Source of the DNA: DATKMS01 sp041497995 | GTDB taxonomy: Bacteria; Desulfobacterota; Binatia; HRBIN30 | DNA: 11,667 bases | Direction: 5' to 3' | Assembly (NCBI GenBank): GCA_041497995.1 | Contig: JBGQHM010000210.1 | Location: 1 to 11,667, forward strand | Notes under the pieces: generated by a model | The model's database searches: none | Seen by the model: only the letters and a program-made list of their open reading frames with translations | What the model was told of the DNA's origin: nothing | In this document: in pieces, positions 1 to 6,039 of the stretch | Numbering within the stretch: the stretch's first letter is position 1 | How the letters are laid out: every line of letters begins with the position of its first letter | Program-made: the position numbers and the translations under genes

Positions 1-1476
1 GAAGGTCCAGAGCACGCGGTCGAGCCGCGTGTCTTCGGTGTGCGCACCCCAATGCGGCAGCGGACTCGAGAGCACTGTCGGCGGCGGACCGAGGTTCGGC
101 TTCGGGGTCAGCGGTCCGTGCAAGATGTCCTTCCAGGTAAGTAGCCCGTTCACCTGCGGCCCCGCCTCACCCAAGGACATGGCCACGAACGGCGCGACGG
201 TGGACGCGATCAGGCCATCCTTGTCGAGAAAGGTGCCGAAGCCGCCTTCCACGGTGGACGGCGGGATGAAGGCCAGGCTCGCCAGGTCAGGCACCGCCGC
301 CTGCGCGCCGGAGGACTGGCCAATGTTCTGGCCGGTGTTCAGGTCAGTTGCACCTTGAATCGCTCCATACTCTGCGGAGGCGAGGATGCGCGGATTGAGG
401 GTAGCGCTAGTCGCGTACGACGTCGTGGGCAGCGTGCATTTCGGTGGCGTCTTGCCGGCACAGTCCGTGGCCTCCGTCGCGATGGTGCACGGCGTGGTCC
501 CGTCCACGCAGCGCGGTGCGTTGTCGCGCACGGCGCCGAACAGGCCGCCATCAAATTTCGCGATGATGCGATCGAGTGAATCGGTGGTGAGTGGCGTGGC
601 GCCGGTCGAGTCGCCGCGGCCTTCGAGTAGCACCAGTCCCCGGAGCTTCGCGTATCCCGGCTGCGGGGTGCCGCTGCAAGTCTTAGTGACATTGAAGTCC
701 GTCGAGGCGTAGCGTGCCGTGAATCCCGTCCCAGCGGAGTGTCCGCCCAGGAACACATTCTTGTTGTTCGCCTTCTTCAAGGCAGCATTGACGACTGCAT
801 CGATGTCCTGGGAGAACACGAGATTGGTCCAGTTCGCAAGAAACGGCACGTCGTCTTGCGCATTGTAGAATACAGCGTTGCGCTTCGGTTTGAGCCGCGC
901 GTCGAGCGGCAACCCGAGCTCGGCGCCGAACAGCCAGTTGAGTCCGAGCGACGGGTCGAGGGCTTTCTCCGAGAGGTCAAGCCCTGCGGTGTCTTCGAGC
1001 TGATTGGTACGCCGGTCGAAGGCCCACACCTCGATGCGTTTGCCGTGATCGGTATTGATGCGCTCGAGGAGATTCTGCGCGAGGATGCGGAAGTCGTTGC
1101 CACCGCCCTCGAAGCCGGGGATGAGAATGAGAATCGCGTCGGGCTTGCCCGATGAGCTATCGAGTTGGAAGCGCGTATAGCGAGCTTTGTTGAGGTTCGG
1201 CGACTTCCCGAACTGGGTGATCAGCCTGGTGTTGGTAACCTTCACCTTCGGACTGCCGGGCGAGTTGGCGGGCTTGGCCTTGCTAGCGATGTTGAAGGTC
1301 TTCATCGGCGGGCAGGCGCACTTCGCGTTGCACGCGCCGGGGCAACCGCTGTCGGCCGTGCCGTCACACTGCTCACCGGGATCGACGAGGTTGTTGCCAC
1401 AGTTCTTCGTTGCCAGCGCCGGCATCGCCAAGAGCTGGAACGCAAGGAGAGCCGCCACCGCTCGTTCACGCGTCAT
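1..1476 (-). CDS. Secreted alpha/beta hydrolase with N-terminal cysteine-rich module (3' end outside window)
   Basis: The reading frame is open for 492 codons from the ATG at 1476 to the window edge, with no stop, so the C-terminus is missing. The start is fixed by GGGAGG five bases before the ATG. Residues 1-22 form a signal peptide (basic start, hydrophobic AALLAFQLLAMPALA, Ala-Leu-Ala cleavage site), so export is expected. Residues 25-57 hold six cysteines (26, 37, 45, 49, 53, 55) in a CGNNLVDPGEQCD...CPGAC...CAC pattern like the Myxococcus-type cysteine-rich/DUF4215 repeat. The hydrolase domain follows: an oxyanion-type strand ILILIPGFEGGG (about 115-125) and a nucleophile elbow GGHSAG with Ser247. 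The catalytic His is not identified and may lie outside the window. Several later cysteines suggest disulfides, fitting an extracytoplasmic location. Substrate unknown; an esterase, lipase or depolymerase is plausible. It lies 102 bp downstream of another hydrolase on the same strand and may be co-transcribed. Confidence 0.85.
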   Translation of the reverse strand, partial: MTRERAVAALLAFQLLAMPALATKNCGNNLVDPGEQCDGTADSGCPGACNAKCACPPMKTFNIASKAKPANSPGSPKVKVTNTRLITQFGKSPNLNKARYTRFQLDSSSGKPDAILILIPGFEGGGNDFRILAQNLLERINTDHGKRIEVWAFDRRTNQLEDTAGLDLSEKALDPSLGLNWLFGAELGLPLDARLKPKRNAVFYNAQDDVPFLANWTNLVFSQDIDAVVNAALKKANNKNVFLGGHSAGTGFTARYASTDFNVTKTCSGTPQPGYAKLRGLVLLEGRGDSTGATPLTTDSLDRIIAKFDGGLFGAVRDNAPRCVDGTTPCTIATEATDCAGKTPPKCTLPTTSYATSATLNPRILASAEYGAIQGATDLNTGQNIGQSSGAQAAVPDLASLAFIPPSTVEGGFGTFLDKDGLIASTVAPFVAMSLGEAGPQVNGLLTWKDILHGPLTPKPNLGPPPTVLSSPLPHWGAHTEDTRLDRVLWTF

Positions 1477-1578
1477 TGCTACCTCCCACTGCTTGAGTCA
1501 GCAAACCGGTCACACAGATACGCCACAACTCCTACGCTTTTCGTGCCGCCGAACGCAACTTAGCCACCAGACAGGCCC

Positions 1579-2832
1579 TCACCTGCAGGCTCCTTCGAGC
1601 CAGCGCCGCATTTGGTCGTACAAGTCAGGATGGTTCAAGAGCTCGAAGTGGTTCATCGGCCCGAGGTGCCGTCCGTTCTCGAGCGGGAACTGTATCCGCC
1701 GTAGCCGCCCGCGGCCCGATGCGCTCGTCTCGCGCACCAGCAGATCGCCGACAGCGACGCCCAACGGATGGCGCGGATCGCGCGTCACGGTGGCCGCGAC
1801 GAAGTAGTGGTCCGCACTTTCGAGGAGCGGGACGTCGCCCGTCCGATTCACGAGCAGGGCGTCGAGATCGACGCCCTGCCAGTCCTCGTCGCGTAGCGCG
1901 CCGAATCGCAGATCCTTGATTCCGGCGCTGCGCGCGTTCAGCGCGTCGGCGAACGGCCGCGTAATGTCGGTAAGCCCGAGCAACCAGGCAGTAACGTTCG
2001 CCGCCTTCTCCAACGGTGCCCCGAGGTGTGGTGCGCCGAGAAAAATGACGTGCCGCACGCGCCGAACCCAGTCAAGGCCATCCTGTTGACCGTAGTGGCA
2101 AGCGCTGCGCGCGACGAGTCCCCCCATGCTGTGGCCGACCACGATCAGCTCATCGACGGGAACCGGCCACTCGGCCACCACCCGGTCCACGAGGTGCGCG
2201 AGTTGCCGGCCGTTGTCCGAGACGTGGAGGCCGGTGTTATAGCGCAGGTAGAGCGGCGTGTAGCCGAGATCCGCCTGCAGGCGTGAACCGTAGGTCGTGT
2301 GGCGGTTGCCGTAGTGGCGCTCCGCGTGCAGCTGCCACAACGTCTCGGTGCAGGCGAGACCGTGGACGAAGAGGGCGAGGCGCGGCGACGCATCGGGAAA
2401 CGCCGCTGCCAGAGTAGCGCGATCGAGCGGGAGGGTCTGACCCCGGTGGCGCAGCCCCATCTTCGTCGCCAGAGCATTGCCGTCGCGCTCAAGGCGTTCG
2501 CCGGCGAAGCCGTTCAGGGCCGCGATCGCCATGTCAGCCGGCGTTCCGGGCCGAAGATCCTCCTCGCCCGACGCCGCAAAACCCGCGGCGAGCTTCCCCG
2601 CGGCACCGGCAGCGGCGATTGCGCTCCGCATGCCAGCGTAGACGAAGCTCGTGATACCGTCGTGGAGCACCCGCACTACGTCTGATACCTGAGCGACTAC
2701 CGGCGCGACCCGCAGCGGCGCAAAGGCTTTGCCGGCAACTGCGGTGTGAACCCCTTTGATCGTCGCAAGGCCGCCATCAAGAGCGGCGGTTGCCGTGTCG
2801 ATTGCCCCGTGGAGCCGGGTCTGCCCTTGCAT
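1579..2832 (-). CDS. PGAP1/lipase-like alpha/beta hydrolase, cytoplasmic
   Basis: A 417-residue protein if started at the ATG at 2832. A tandem ATG at 2835 is nearly as good. GGAGG at 2840-2844 sits 7 bases from the first and 4 from the second. The frame also opens further upstream with a TTG at 2856, but that would place the ribosome site inside the gene. The first 90 residues are Ala-rich and helical with no signal peptide. The core has the oxyanion region LFVHGLACTETLW (about 154-166), the nucleophile elbow VVGHSMGGL (Ser235), and the GAPHLGAP motif (about 267-274) typical of PGAP1-like and triacylglycerol lipases. The catalytic His is probably in MNHFELLNHPDLYDQM (His395 or His401), and Asp363 in VGDLLV is a candidate acid. 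The natural substrate, probably a carboxylic ester or lipid, cannot be read from the sequence. Its stop lies 102 bp before the exported hydrolase on the same strand. Confidence 0.9.
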   Translation of the reverse strand: MQGQTRLHGAIDTATAALDGGLATIKGVHTAVAGKAFAPLRVAPVVAQVSDVVRVLHDGITSFVYAGMRSAIAAAGAAGKLAAGFAASGEEDLRPGTPADMAIAALNGFAGERLERDGNALATKMGLRHRGQTLPLDRATLAAAFPDASPRLALFVHGLACTETLWQLHAERHYGNRHTTYGSRLQADLGYTPLYLRYNTGLHVSDNGRQLAHLVDRVVAEWPVPVDELIVVGHSMGGLVARSACHYGQQDGLDWVRRVRHVIFLGAPHLGAPLEKAANVTAWLLGLTDITRPFADALNARSAGIKDLRFGALRDEDWQGVDLDALLVNRTGDVPLLESADHYFVAATVTRDPRHPLGVAVGDLLVRETSASGRGRLRRIQFPLENGRHLGPMNHFELLNHPDLYDQMRRWLEGACR

Positions 2833-2835
2833 CAT

Positions 2836-2973
2836 CCCCCCTCCCTTCTTGCGCAATACGTTGAGCCGTCTTTCAAGGCGCCTCGACAGATGCCACGGTT
2901 GGCGCAGTTGCTGCTTTGCCGACTGCGCCAGAGTTCATGCCGGACGCGACAAATCAAGCCGCGTCGCCTTTCT
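2836..2973. other. Intergenic stretch upstream of the leftward lipase
   Basis: This stretch holds the Shine-Dalgarno sequence for the lipase-like gene (GGAGG on the minus strand at 2840-2844) and presumably its promoter, but I see no convincing -35/-10 pair. Short ORFs here have no recognisable protein character. The last eight bases (GCCTTTCT, 2966-2973) are the left copy of the direct repeat that flanks the palindromic element. Confidence 0.5.
2966..2973. repeat. Putative target-site duplication, left copy
   Basis: GCCTTTCT directly abuts the left terminal inverted repeat of the palindromic element. Its partner ACCTTTCT at 3126-3133 directly abuts the right end (7 of 8 identical). Confidence 0.6.
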
Positions 2974-3000
2974 GGTGCTGTCCTGATTCCGCGGTAGCCG

Positions 3001-3028
3001 TCAGCTATCAGCGGTCAGCTGTCAGCCG
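3001..3028 (+). repeat. Tandem 7-bp repeat, left arm (TCAGCNN x4)
   Basis: Four consecutive heptamers: TCAGCTA, TCAGCGG, TCAGCTG, TCAGCCG. A degenerate fifth unit (GTAGCCG) precedes them at 2994-3000. The array makes up the left inner arm of the palindromic element. Confidence 0.85.
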
Positions 3029-3072
3029 GACAATTCGAAACACCTGCCCTTCCAGTCTTTCCGGTGTGCTCA

Positions 3073-3100
3073 GGCTGACAGCTGACGGCTGACAGCTGAT
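3073..3100 (-). repeat. Tandem 7-bp repeat, right arm (inverted copy)
   Basis: GGCTGAC, AGCTGAC, GGCTGAC and AGCTGAT are the reverse-complement version of the TCAGCNN array, forming the right inner arm of the palindrome. A degenerate unit CGCTATC follows at 3101-3107. Confidence 0.85.
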
Positions 3101-3125
3101 CGCTATCCAAAATTAGGACAGTACC

Positions 3126-3133
3126 ACCTTTCT
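3126..3133. repeat. Putative target-site duplication, right copy
   Basis: ACCTTTCT, the partner of GCCTTTCT at 2966-2973. The exact abutment to both inverted-repeat ends is what makes a duplication more likely than chance. Confidence 0.6.
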
Positions 3134-3319
3134 TGGAGGGTACGAGGATGCGGGGGCGGAATCGGGCTCGGAGTCGGCCCTGCGATAGTGGGCAGCCCTG
3201 AGCCGCGGTACCGGTTGGTGGTGGAGCTATCAGCCGGCTCGAAGGCGTGGAAGATGGCCTTCGTTTCTCAGTGACGACGCCGACGATCACGCACCCCTGC
3301 AGGAAGTCCCGTATCACCA
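3134..3319. other. Non-coding stretch between the palindromic element and the small helical gene
   Basis: I see no gene, RNA or clear regulatory site here. Open frames crossing it on either strand have biased, low-complexity translations and no recognisable domain. Confidence 0.5.
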
Positions 3320-3336
3320 GGGCTCGCGACGAGCCC
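3320..3336 (-). terminator. Perfect hairpin at the stop of the small helical gene
   Basis: GGGCTCG (3320-3326), a CGA loop, then CGAGCCC (3330-3336) make a perfect 7-bp GC-rich stem immediately after the minus-strand stop codon (TAG, 3337-3339). The position suggests a transcription terminator or 3'-end stabiliser for that gene. No U-tract follows on the minus strand, so it is not a textbook intrinsic terminator. Confidence 0.45.
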
Positions 3337-3660
3337 CTAGCGTGTGGCCGCCTTATGAGCAGAGTGTGGCTTGGCAGCGGCTCCCTCTCGCGCAGATCTG
3401 CGCTTGGCCGCGTCTGCCAGCAGGTCCGATGCGAAGCTCCCGACCTTCTGGTTGATCTCCCGGATCAGGTCGTAGATCGCGCCGATGCTGTGGTCCTGCA
3501 CGCGCTTCACCTCTTTGGCCGGCCCCTTCAGCAGATCGCTCTCTTCGAGCATCTTGAGCGGCAGGTCGGCGATCGCCTTGTGGATCTCTTCGACCGTCGT
3601 CGCACCCTCGTCGATCGCGTCCTGGACTAGCCTTGTCAGCGTCTTCTTGCCACTGGTCAT
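3337..3660 (-). CDS. Small helical protein of unknown function
   Basis: A 107-residue protein starting at the ATG at 3660, chosen because a perfect AGGAGG (minus strand, 3668-3673) sits 7 bases upstream. Slightly longer frames upstream would put that site inside the gene. I do not recognise the family with certainty. The sequence is charged and predicted all-helical: TTVEEIHKAIADLPLKML (about 21-38), then KEVKRVQDHSIGAIYDLIREINQKVGSFASDLL (about 49-81). It ends in a Lys/Ala/His-rich tail (KPHSAHKAATR). No signal peptide, membrane segment or cysteine is visible. The amphipathic helices plus a basic Ala/Lys tail are reminiscent of phasin-like or DNA-associated small proteins, which is only an impression. 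It is divergent from the MerR-type regulator gene and may be a target of it. Confidence 0.8.
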   Translation of the reverse strand: MTSGKKTLTRLVQDAIDEGATTVEEIHKAIADLPLKMLEESDLLKGPAKEVKRVQDHSIGAIYDLIREINQKVGSFASDLLADAAKRRSAREGAAAKPHSAHKAATR

Positions 3661-3667
3661 GATTCGT

Positions 3668-3673
3668 CCTCCT
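3668..3673 (-). promoter_or_regulatory. Shine-Dalgarno site fixing the start of the small helical gene
   Basis: A perfect AGGAGG on the minus strand, 7 bases from the ATG at 3660. This decides against the longer frame that begins near 3690. Confidence 0.75.
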
Positions 3674-3888
3674 GGCGGGCAGCCACGCAAGGACCATACC
3701 CCTGCAATCTTTTGCGAACGACGCGACGGCCGGCCCTTGCCGTTGCATCGGCACGAACGAATCCTCCGCTGTTTTCGCGCACCCGCGAATGTTCCCGCCC
3801 CTCGGTCGGGGCGACCCGAGTCCCACGATTCCTCGGGGTCAGTACTCTTCGGGATCAGCGCGGGAACGTGAGTGGGCTGAGCTCAATC

Positions 3889-3917
3889 TTGACAGTTCCA
3901 ACTGTAACGGTTACTAG
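3889..3917 (+). promoter_or_regulatory. Candidate MerR-type promoter/operator upstream of the regulator gene
   Basis: A consensus -35 TTGACA (3889-3894) is followed by the perfect palindrome GTAAC-G-GTTAC (3904-3914) and a weak -10 such as TACTAG (3912-3917, 17-base spacer). A dyad lying in the -35/-10 spacer immediately before a MerR-family gene is the classic layout for MerR autoregulation. The -10 is poor and the spacer is not the 19-20 bases typical of activated MerR promoters, so repression or a different -10 is possible. A start site from this -10 would fall almost on the ATG at 3925, implying a leaderless or nearly leaderless message. Confidence 0.45.
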
Positions 3918-3924
3918 TGACGTT

Positions 3925-4770
3925 ATGAGAGCCGAACGCAGGCATCGCCGTTACCGTCACCGTGGGGCTGGACCCGAGAACGATTCCGCGGACGCGCCGC
4001 TGTATACGATCGACGAGTTGGCCGCGGCAACGGGCGTGCCCAGCCGGACCGTGCGACACTACCAATGGGTGGGCGCCCTTCCACCACCGGCGCGCAAGGG
4101 CCGCATCGCGCTCTACCGGGAGGAGCACCTCCAGCGGTTGCAACTCATTGCCCAGCTCCAGGACCGCGGCTTGCACCTGCGCGCTATCCGCGACGCCGTG
4201 CATCAGGCGGCGCATCGTCGGCTGTCGCTCGAGGAATGGTTGGGCATCGGAGAACACCTGCGTCAGCCGTGGTCCGCGGAGACGCCGCTCGTGCTGAGCG
4301 AGGCAGAGCTCCGCGCGCGCCTGGGAAATCGGCCGGCGGGGTTTGTTGCCGCACTGGTGCGGGCGGGCCTGCTGCGCCGTCAAGGTGATCAGCTCGCTGC
4401 GGCCTACCTGGTCCGCAGCCCCGGCCTCCTCGACATCGGGCTCAAGCTCCACGACGCCGGTCTGGACATCGAGACCGGGGCGGAAGCCGCGGCGCTCGTC
4501 CGCCACAGCATGCGGCGCGCCGCTTTGAAGCTCGTCAAGCACTTCGCGAAGCGCGGCGGGCGTGGCTTTGGCCGTAGTCGGTCCGCTGACGATGTCGGCG
4601 CGGCACTCAGCGGGCTGCGGTCACTCGGTGCCGAGGCGGTGCGGCTGCTATTCGCACAAGAAATGGAACGGGCGCTGCGCATTGCGATGGAGAAGGGCGC
4701 GATCCCAGCTCCCGCAAAGGAAGACGTGACGACCCCTGGAGGAGTGAGCAAGGCCCGGAGGTCGCGATGA
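3925..4770 (+). CDS. MerR-family transcriptional regulator
   Basis: A 281-residue protein from the ATG at 3925. The frame continues open upstream, but this start puts the DNA-binding domain near the N-terminus as usual. Residues about 27-92 form a MerR winged helix-turn-helix: YTIDELAAATGVPSRTVRHYQ (helix-turn-helix), GALPPPARKGRIALYREEHLQRL (wing and second helix pair), then LIAQLQDRGLHLRAIRDAV. The remaining about 190 residues are mostly helical and contain no cysteine, so classical thiol-based metal or redox sensing is unlikely. A small organic ligand, such as a fatty acid, ester or acyl-CoA product, fits the hydrolase neighbours better but is inferred. There is no good Shine-Dalgarno before the ATG, consistent with a near-leaderless transcript. 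The stop overlaps the next ATG (ATGA), so it is probably the first gene of an operon with the downstream hydrolases. Confidence 0.88.
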   Translation: MRAERRHRRYRHRGAGPENDSADAPLYTIDELAAATGVPSRTVRHYQWVGALPPPARKGRIALYREEHLQRLQLIAQLQDRGLHLRAIRDAVHQAAHRRLSLEEWLGIGEHLRQPWSAETPLVLSEAELRARLGNRPAGFVAALVRAGLLRRQGDQLAAAYLVRSPGLLDIGLKLHDAGLDIETGAEAAALVRHSMRRAALKLVKHFAKRGGRGFGRSRSADDVGAALSGLRSLGAEAVRLLFAQEMERALRIAMEKGAIPAPAKEDVTTPGGVSKARRSR

Positions 4771-4991
4771 CGACGTTGGGAGACAGCGCAGTGGGGCACA
4801 AGTCCATCCGGCGGCCGCCTTTGGGGCTGCTGCTACTCGAGGGTCGCGCCGTGCTGGAATGGGCGGCGCTGCTGACGATCGCCAACCGTCCGGCGCAAGC
4901 GGAGGGCGCGTGGAAGCCGTTTCGGCCGCCGGCCCGATGGCCCTTGGCCCTTCGTGCCCGCGCCGCAGCCAGAGAGTACAGGCGAGCGTGA
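4767..4991 (+). CDS. Short protein resembling the N-terminus of an alpha/beta hydrolase (probable remnant)
   Basis: A 74-residue frame overlapping the regulator stop as ATGA, with GGAGG at 4757-4761 five bases before the ATG, so it is well placed to be translated. Residues about 17-39 (PPLGLLLLEGRAVLEWAALLTI) resemble the start of a group of bacterial alpha/beta hydrolases whose next segment is a Gly-Asp-Gly-His-Pro oxyanion region. Here that segment is absent, and the rest (about 40-74) is a Pro/Arg/Ala-rich run without domain character ending in TGA. My reading is a hydrolase gene that lost most of its body while keeping its start signals. A genuine small hydrophobic-helix protein cannot be excluded. 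The family resemblance is from memory, not from a search. Confidence 0.5.
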   Translation: MTTLGDSAVGHKSIRRPPLGLLLLEGRAVLEWAALLTIANRPAQAEGAWKPFRPPARWPLALRARAAAREYRRA

Positions 4992-5003
4992 AAGGTGACG
5001 ACT

Positions 5004-5942
5004 ATGGTCGGCGTGAATTCTGAGAAGTCGGCGCGAGGGCCGGTGGAACCGCGTGAGATCACCCTCCACGGCCACCGGCTCAGCTATCGAGCCGCCGGAA
5101 GCGGCCCGCTGCTGGTACTCATCCACGGCATCGCCGGAAGCTCGGCGACCTGGAAGGATGTGCTGCCGCAGCTGGCCGAACGCTACACGGTCGTTGCTCC
5201 GGACCTCCTGGGGCATGGTTTCTCCGCCAAGCCGAGAACCGACTACTCGCTCGGTGCGTACGCCAGCACAATTCGCGATCTGCTCGGCGTGCTCGGCTAC
5301 GAGCGCGGCACGATCCTCGGGCATTCGCTCGGCGGCGGGGTGGCGATGCAGTTTGCCTATCAGTTCCCGGAGCGCTGCGAGCGCATGGTGCTCGTCTCCA
5401 GCGGCGGCCTCGGCCATGAGCTCCATCTTCTCCTGCGGGCGGCGGCGTTGCCTGGCGCCGAATGGGTACTGCCGTTGCTCTGCAGCAGCGGACTGTGCGA
5501 CGCAGTGGACGGGGTGGCACGCTTCCTCGGACGCGCTGGGCTCCGCGCGGGTCCGGACTTGGACGAGATTTGGCGCAGCTTTGTGTCCCTGTCGGACCCC
5601 GACGCCCGCCAAGCGTTCATTCACACGGTCCGCACGGTCATCGATATCCGGGGGCAACGTGCGAGCGCCGGCGACCGTCTCTATTTGGCCGCGGAGATGC
5701 CGACGATGATCATGTGGGGCGAGCACGATCCGCTGATACCGGTCGCTCACGCCTACTCGGCGCACGAGCGCATGCCGCGGAGTCGACTCGAGATCTTCCC
5801 GGATGCGGGCCACTTCCCTTACCGCAACAACCCGCGGCGCTTCGTCGAGGTGCTCGTTGACTTCATCCAGTCGACCACGCCGGCCCAGGTGGATGAGCAG
5901 ACGTGGCGGGCGCGGCTGCGCAACGGCGGTCGGCCATCATAA
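5004..5942 (+). CDS. Alpha/beta-fold hydrolase
   Basis: A 312-residue protein from the ATG at 5004, preceded by AAAGGTGA. A GTG at 4995 in the same frame is an alternative start. It shows the whole family signature: LVLIHGIAGSSATW (about 37-50, oxyanion hole), DLLGHGFSAKP (about 67-77), the nucleophile elbow ILGHSLGGG with Ser108, the acid in MWGEHDPLIPV (Asp242), and the catalytic His in FPDAGHFPYRNNP (His270). The middle part (about 135-230) is the variable lid that sets substrate range. No signal peptide, so cytoplasmic. The family includes esterases, C-C bond hydrolases, epoxide hydrolases and dehalogenases. The sequence alone does not say which, although the Ser nucleophile argues against a haloalkane dehalogenase or epoxide hydrolase. 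It begins 12 bp after the preceding short frame, in the presumed MerR-controlled operon. Confidence 0.93.
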   Translation: MVGVNSEKSARGPVEPREITLHGHRLSYRAAGSGPLLVLIHGIAGSSATWKDVLPQLAERYTVVAPDLLGHGFSAKPRTDYSLGAYASTIRDLLGVLGYERGTILGHSLGGGVAMQFAYQFPERCERMVLVSSGGLGHELHLLLRAAALPGAEWVLPLLCSSGLCDAVDGVARFLGRAGLRAGPDLDEIWRSFVSLSDPDARQAFIHTVRTVIDIRGQRASAGDRLYLAAEMPTMIMWGEHDPLIPVAHAYSAHERMPRSRLEIFPDAGHFPYRNNPRRFVEVLVDFIQSTTPAQVDEQTWRARLRNGGRPS

Positions 5943-5947
5943 TGTCG

Positions 5948-5972
5948 TGACCGTGCTCATGACCGTGACCGG
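5948..5972 (+). repeat. Short iterated TGACCG motif between the two plus-strand hydrolase genes
   Basis: TGACCGTG occurs at 5948-5955 and 5960-5967, and TGACCGG at 5966-5972. The motif differs by one base from TAACCGT, present on the minus strand inside the dyad before the regulator gene (3904-3914). It lies in the 97-bp gap before the next hydrolase and could be a second operator. This is suggestive only. Confidence 0.25.
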
Positions 5973-6039
5973 CGGCTTTGAGGTCTGTGCGGACCGGAGC
6001 GAGTCTTAGCTGTTCTCATCAAAAGGAGGTGCCCCTTAC

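Larger units (their letters stand above)
2974..3125. mobile_element. 152-bp MITE-like palindromic element with terminal inverted repeats
   Basis: The ends are inverted repeats: GGTGCTGTCCTGATT at 2974-2988 against the reverse complement of 3111-3125, GGTACTGTCCTAATT (13 of 15 identical). Inside them, 3001-3027 and 3073-3099 are a second pair of inverted arms differing at only 2 of 27 positions, separated by a 45-base loop. The immediate flanks are GCCTTTCT (2966-2973) and ACCTTTCT (3126-3133). This is an 8-bp direct repeat with 7 of 8 matches abutting both ends exactly, as expected of a target-site duplication. There is no coding capacity, so any movement would depend on a transposase elsewhere. 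IS families that duplicate about 8 bp, such as IS1595, IS66 and ISL3, are possible sources, but I cannot assign one. A transcribed copy would fold into a long hairpin. Confidence 0.7.

Noticed and set aside
29..1563. Several overlapping plus- and minus-strand open frames of 60-140 codons over the left end
   Set aside because: They are shadows of the minus-strand hydrolase frame, which runs unbroken from 1476 to the edge with a signal peptide and GGHSAG motif. Their own translations are Arg/Pro/Ser-rich with no domain.
2833..2856. Extension of the lipase-like protein to an upstream TTG
   Set aside because: The strong ribosome site GGAGG at 2840-2844 lies between this TTG and the tandem ATGs, so the extension would translate the Shine-Dalgarno sequence.
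3001..3100. CRISPR-like repeat
   Set aside because: The units are 7 bp, contiguous and without spacers, and the two arrays are inverted relative to each other.
3015..3317. 100-codon minus-strand frame across the palindromic element
   Set aside because: Its C-terminal part (SDQLSAVSCQ and so on) is the translation of the TCAGC heptamer repeat, a known type of spurious annotation. No ribosome site or domain.
3712..3924. Longer N-terminus for the MerR-type regulator
   Set aside because: The frame is open upstream, but it would add about 70 low-complexity residues before the helix-turn-helix and would run through the TTGACA box and dyad.
4833..5813. 326-codon minus-strand frame opposite the first plus-strand hydrolase
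   Set aside because: The plus strand encodes a complete catalytic triad with family motifs. The antisense frame is an artefact of high GC with no recognisable domain.
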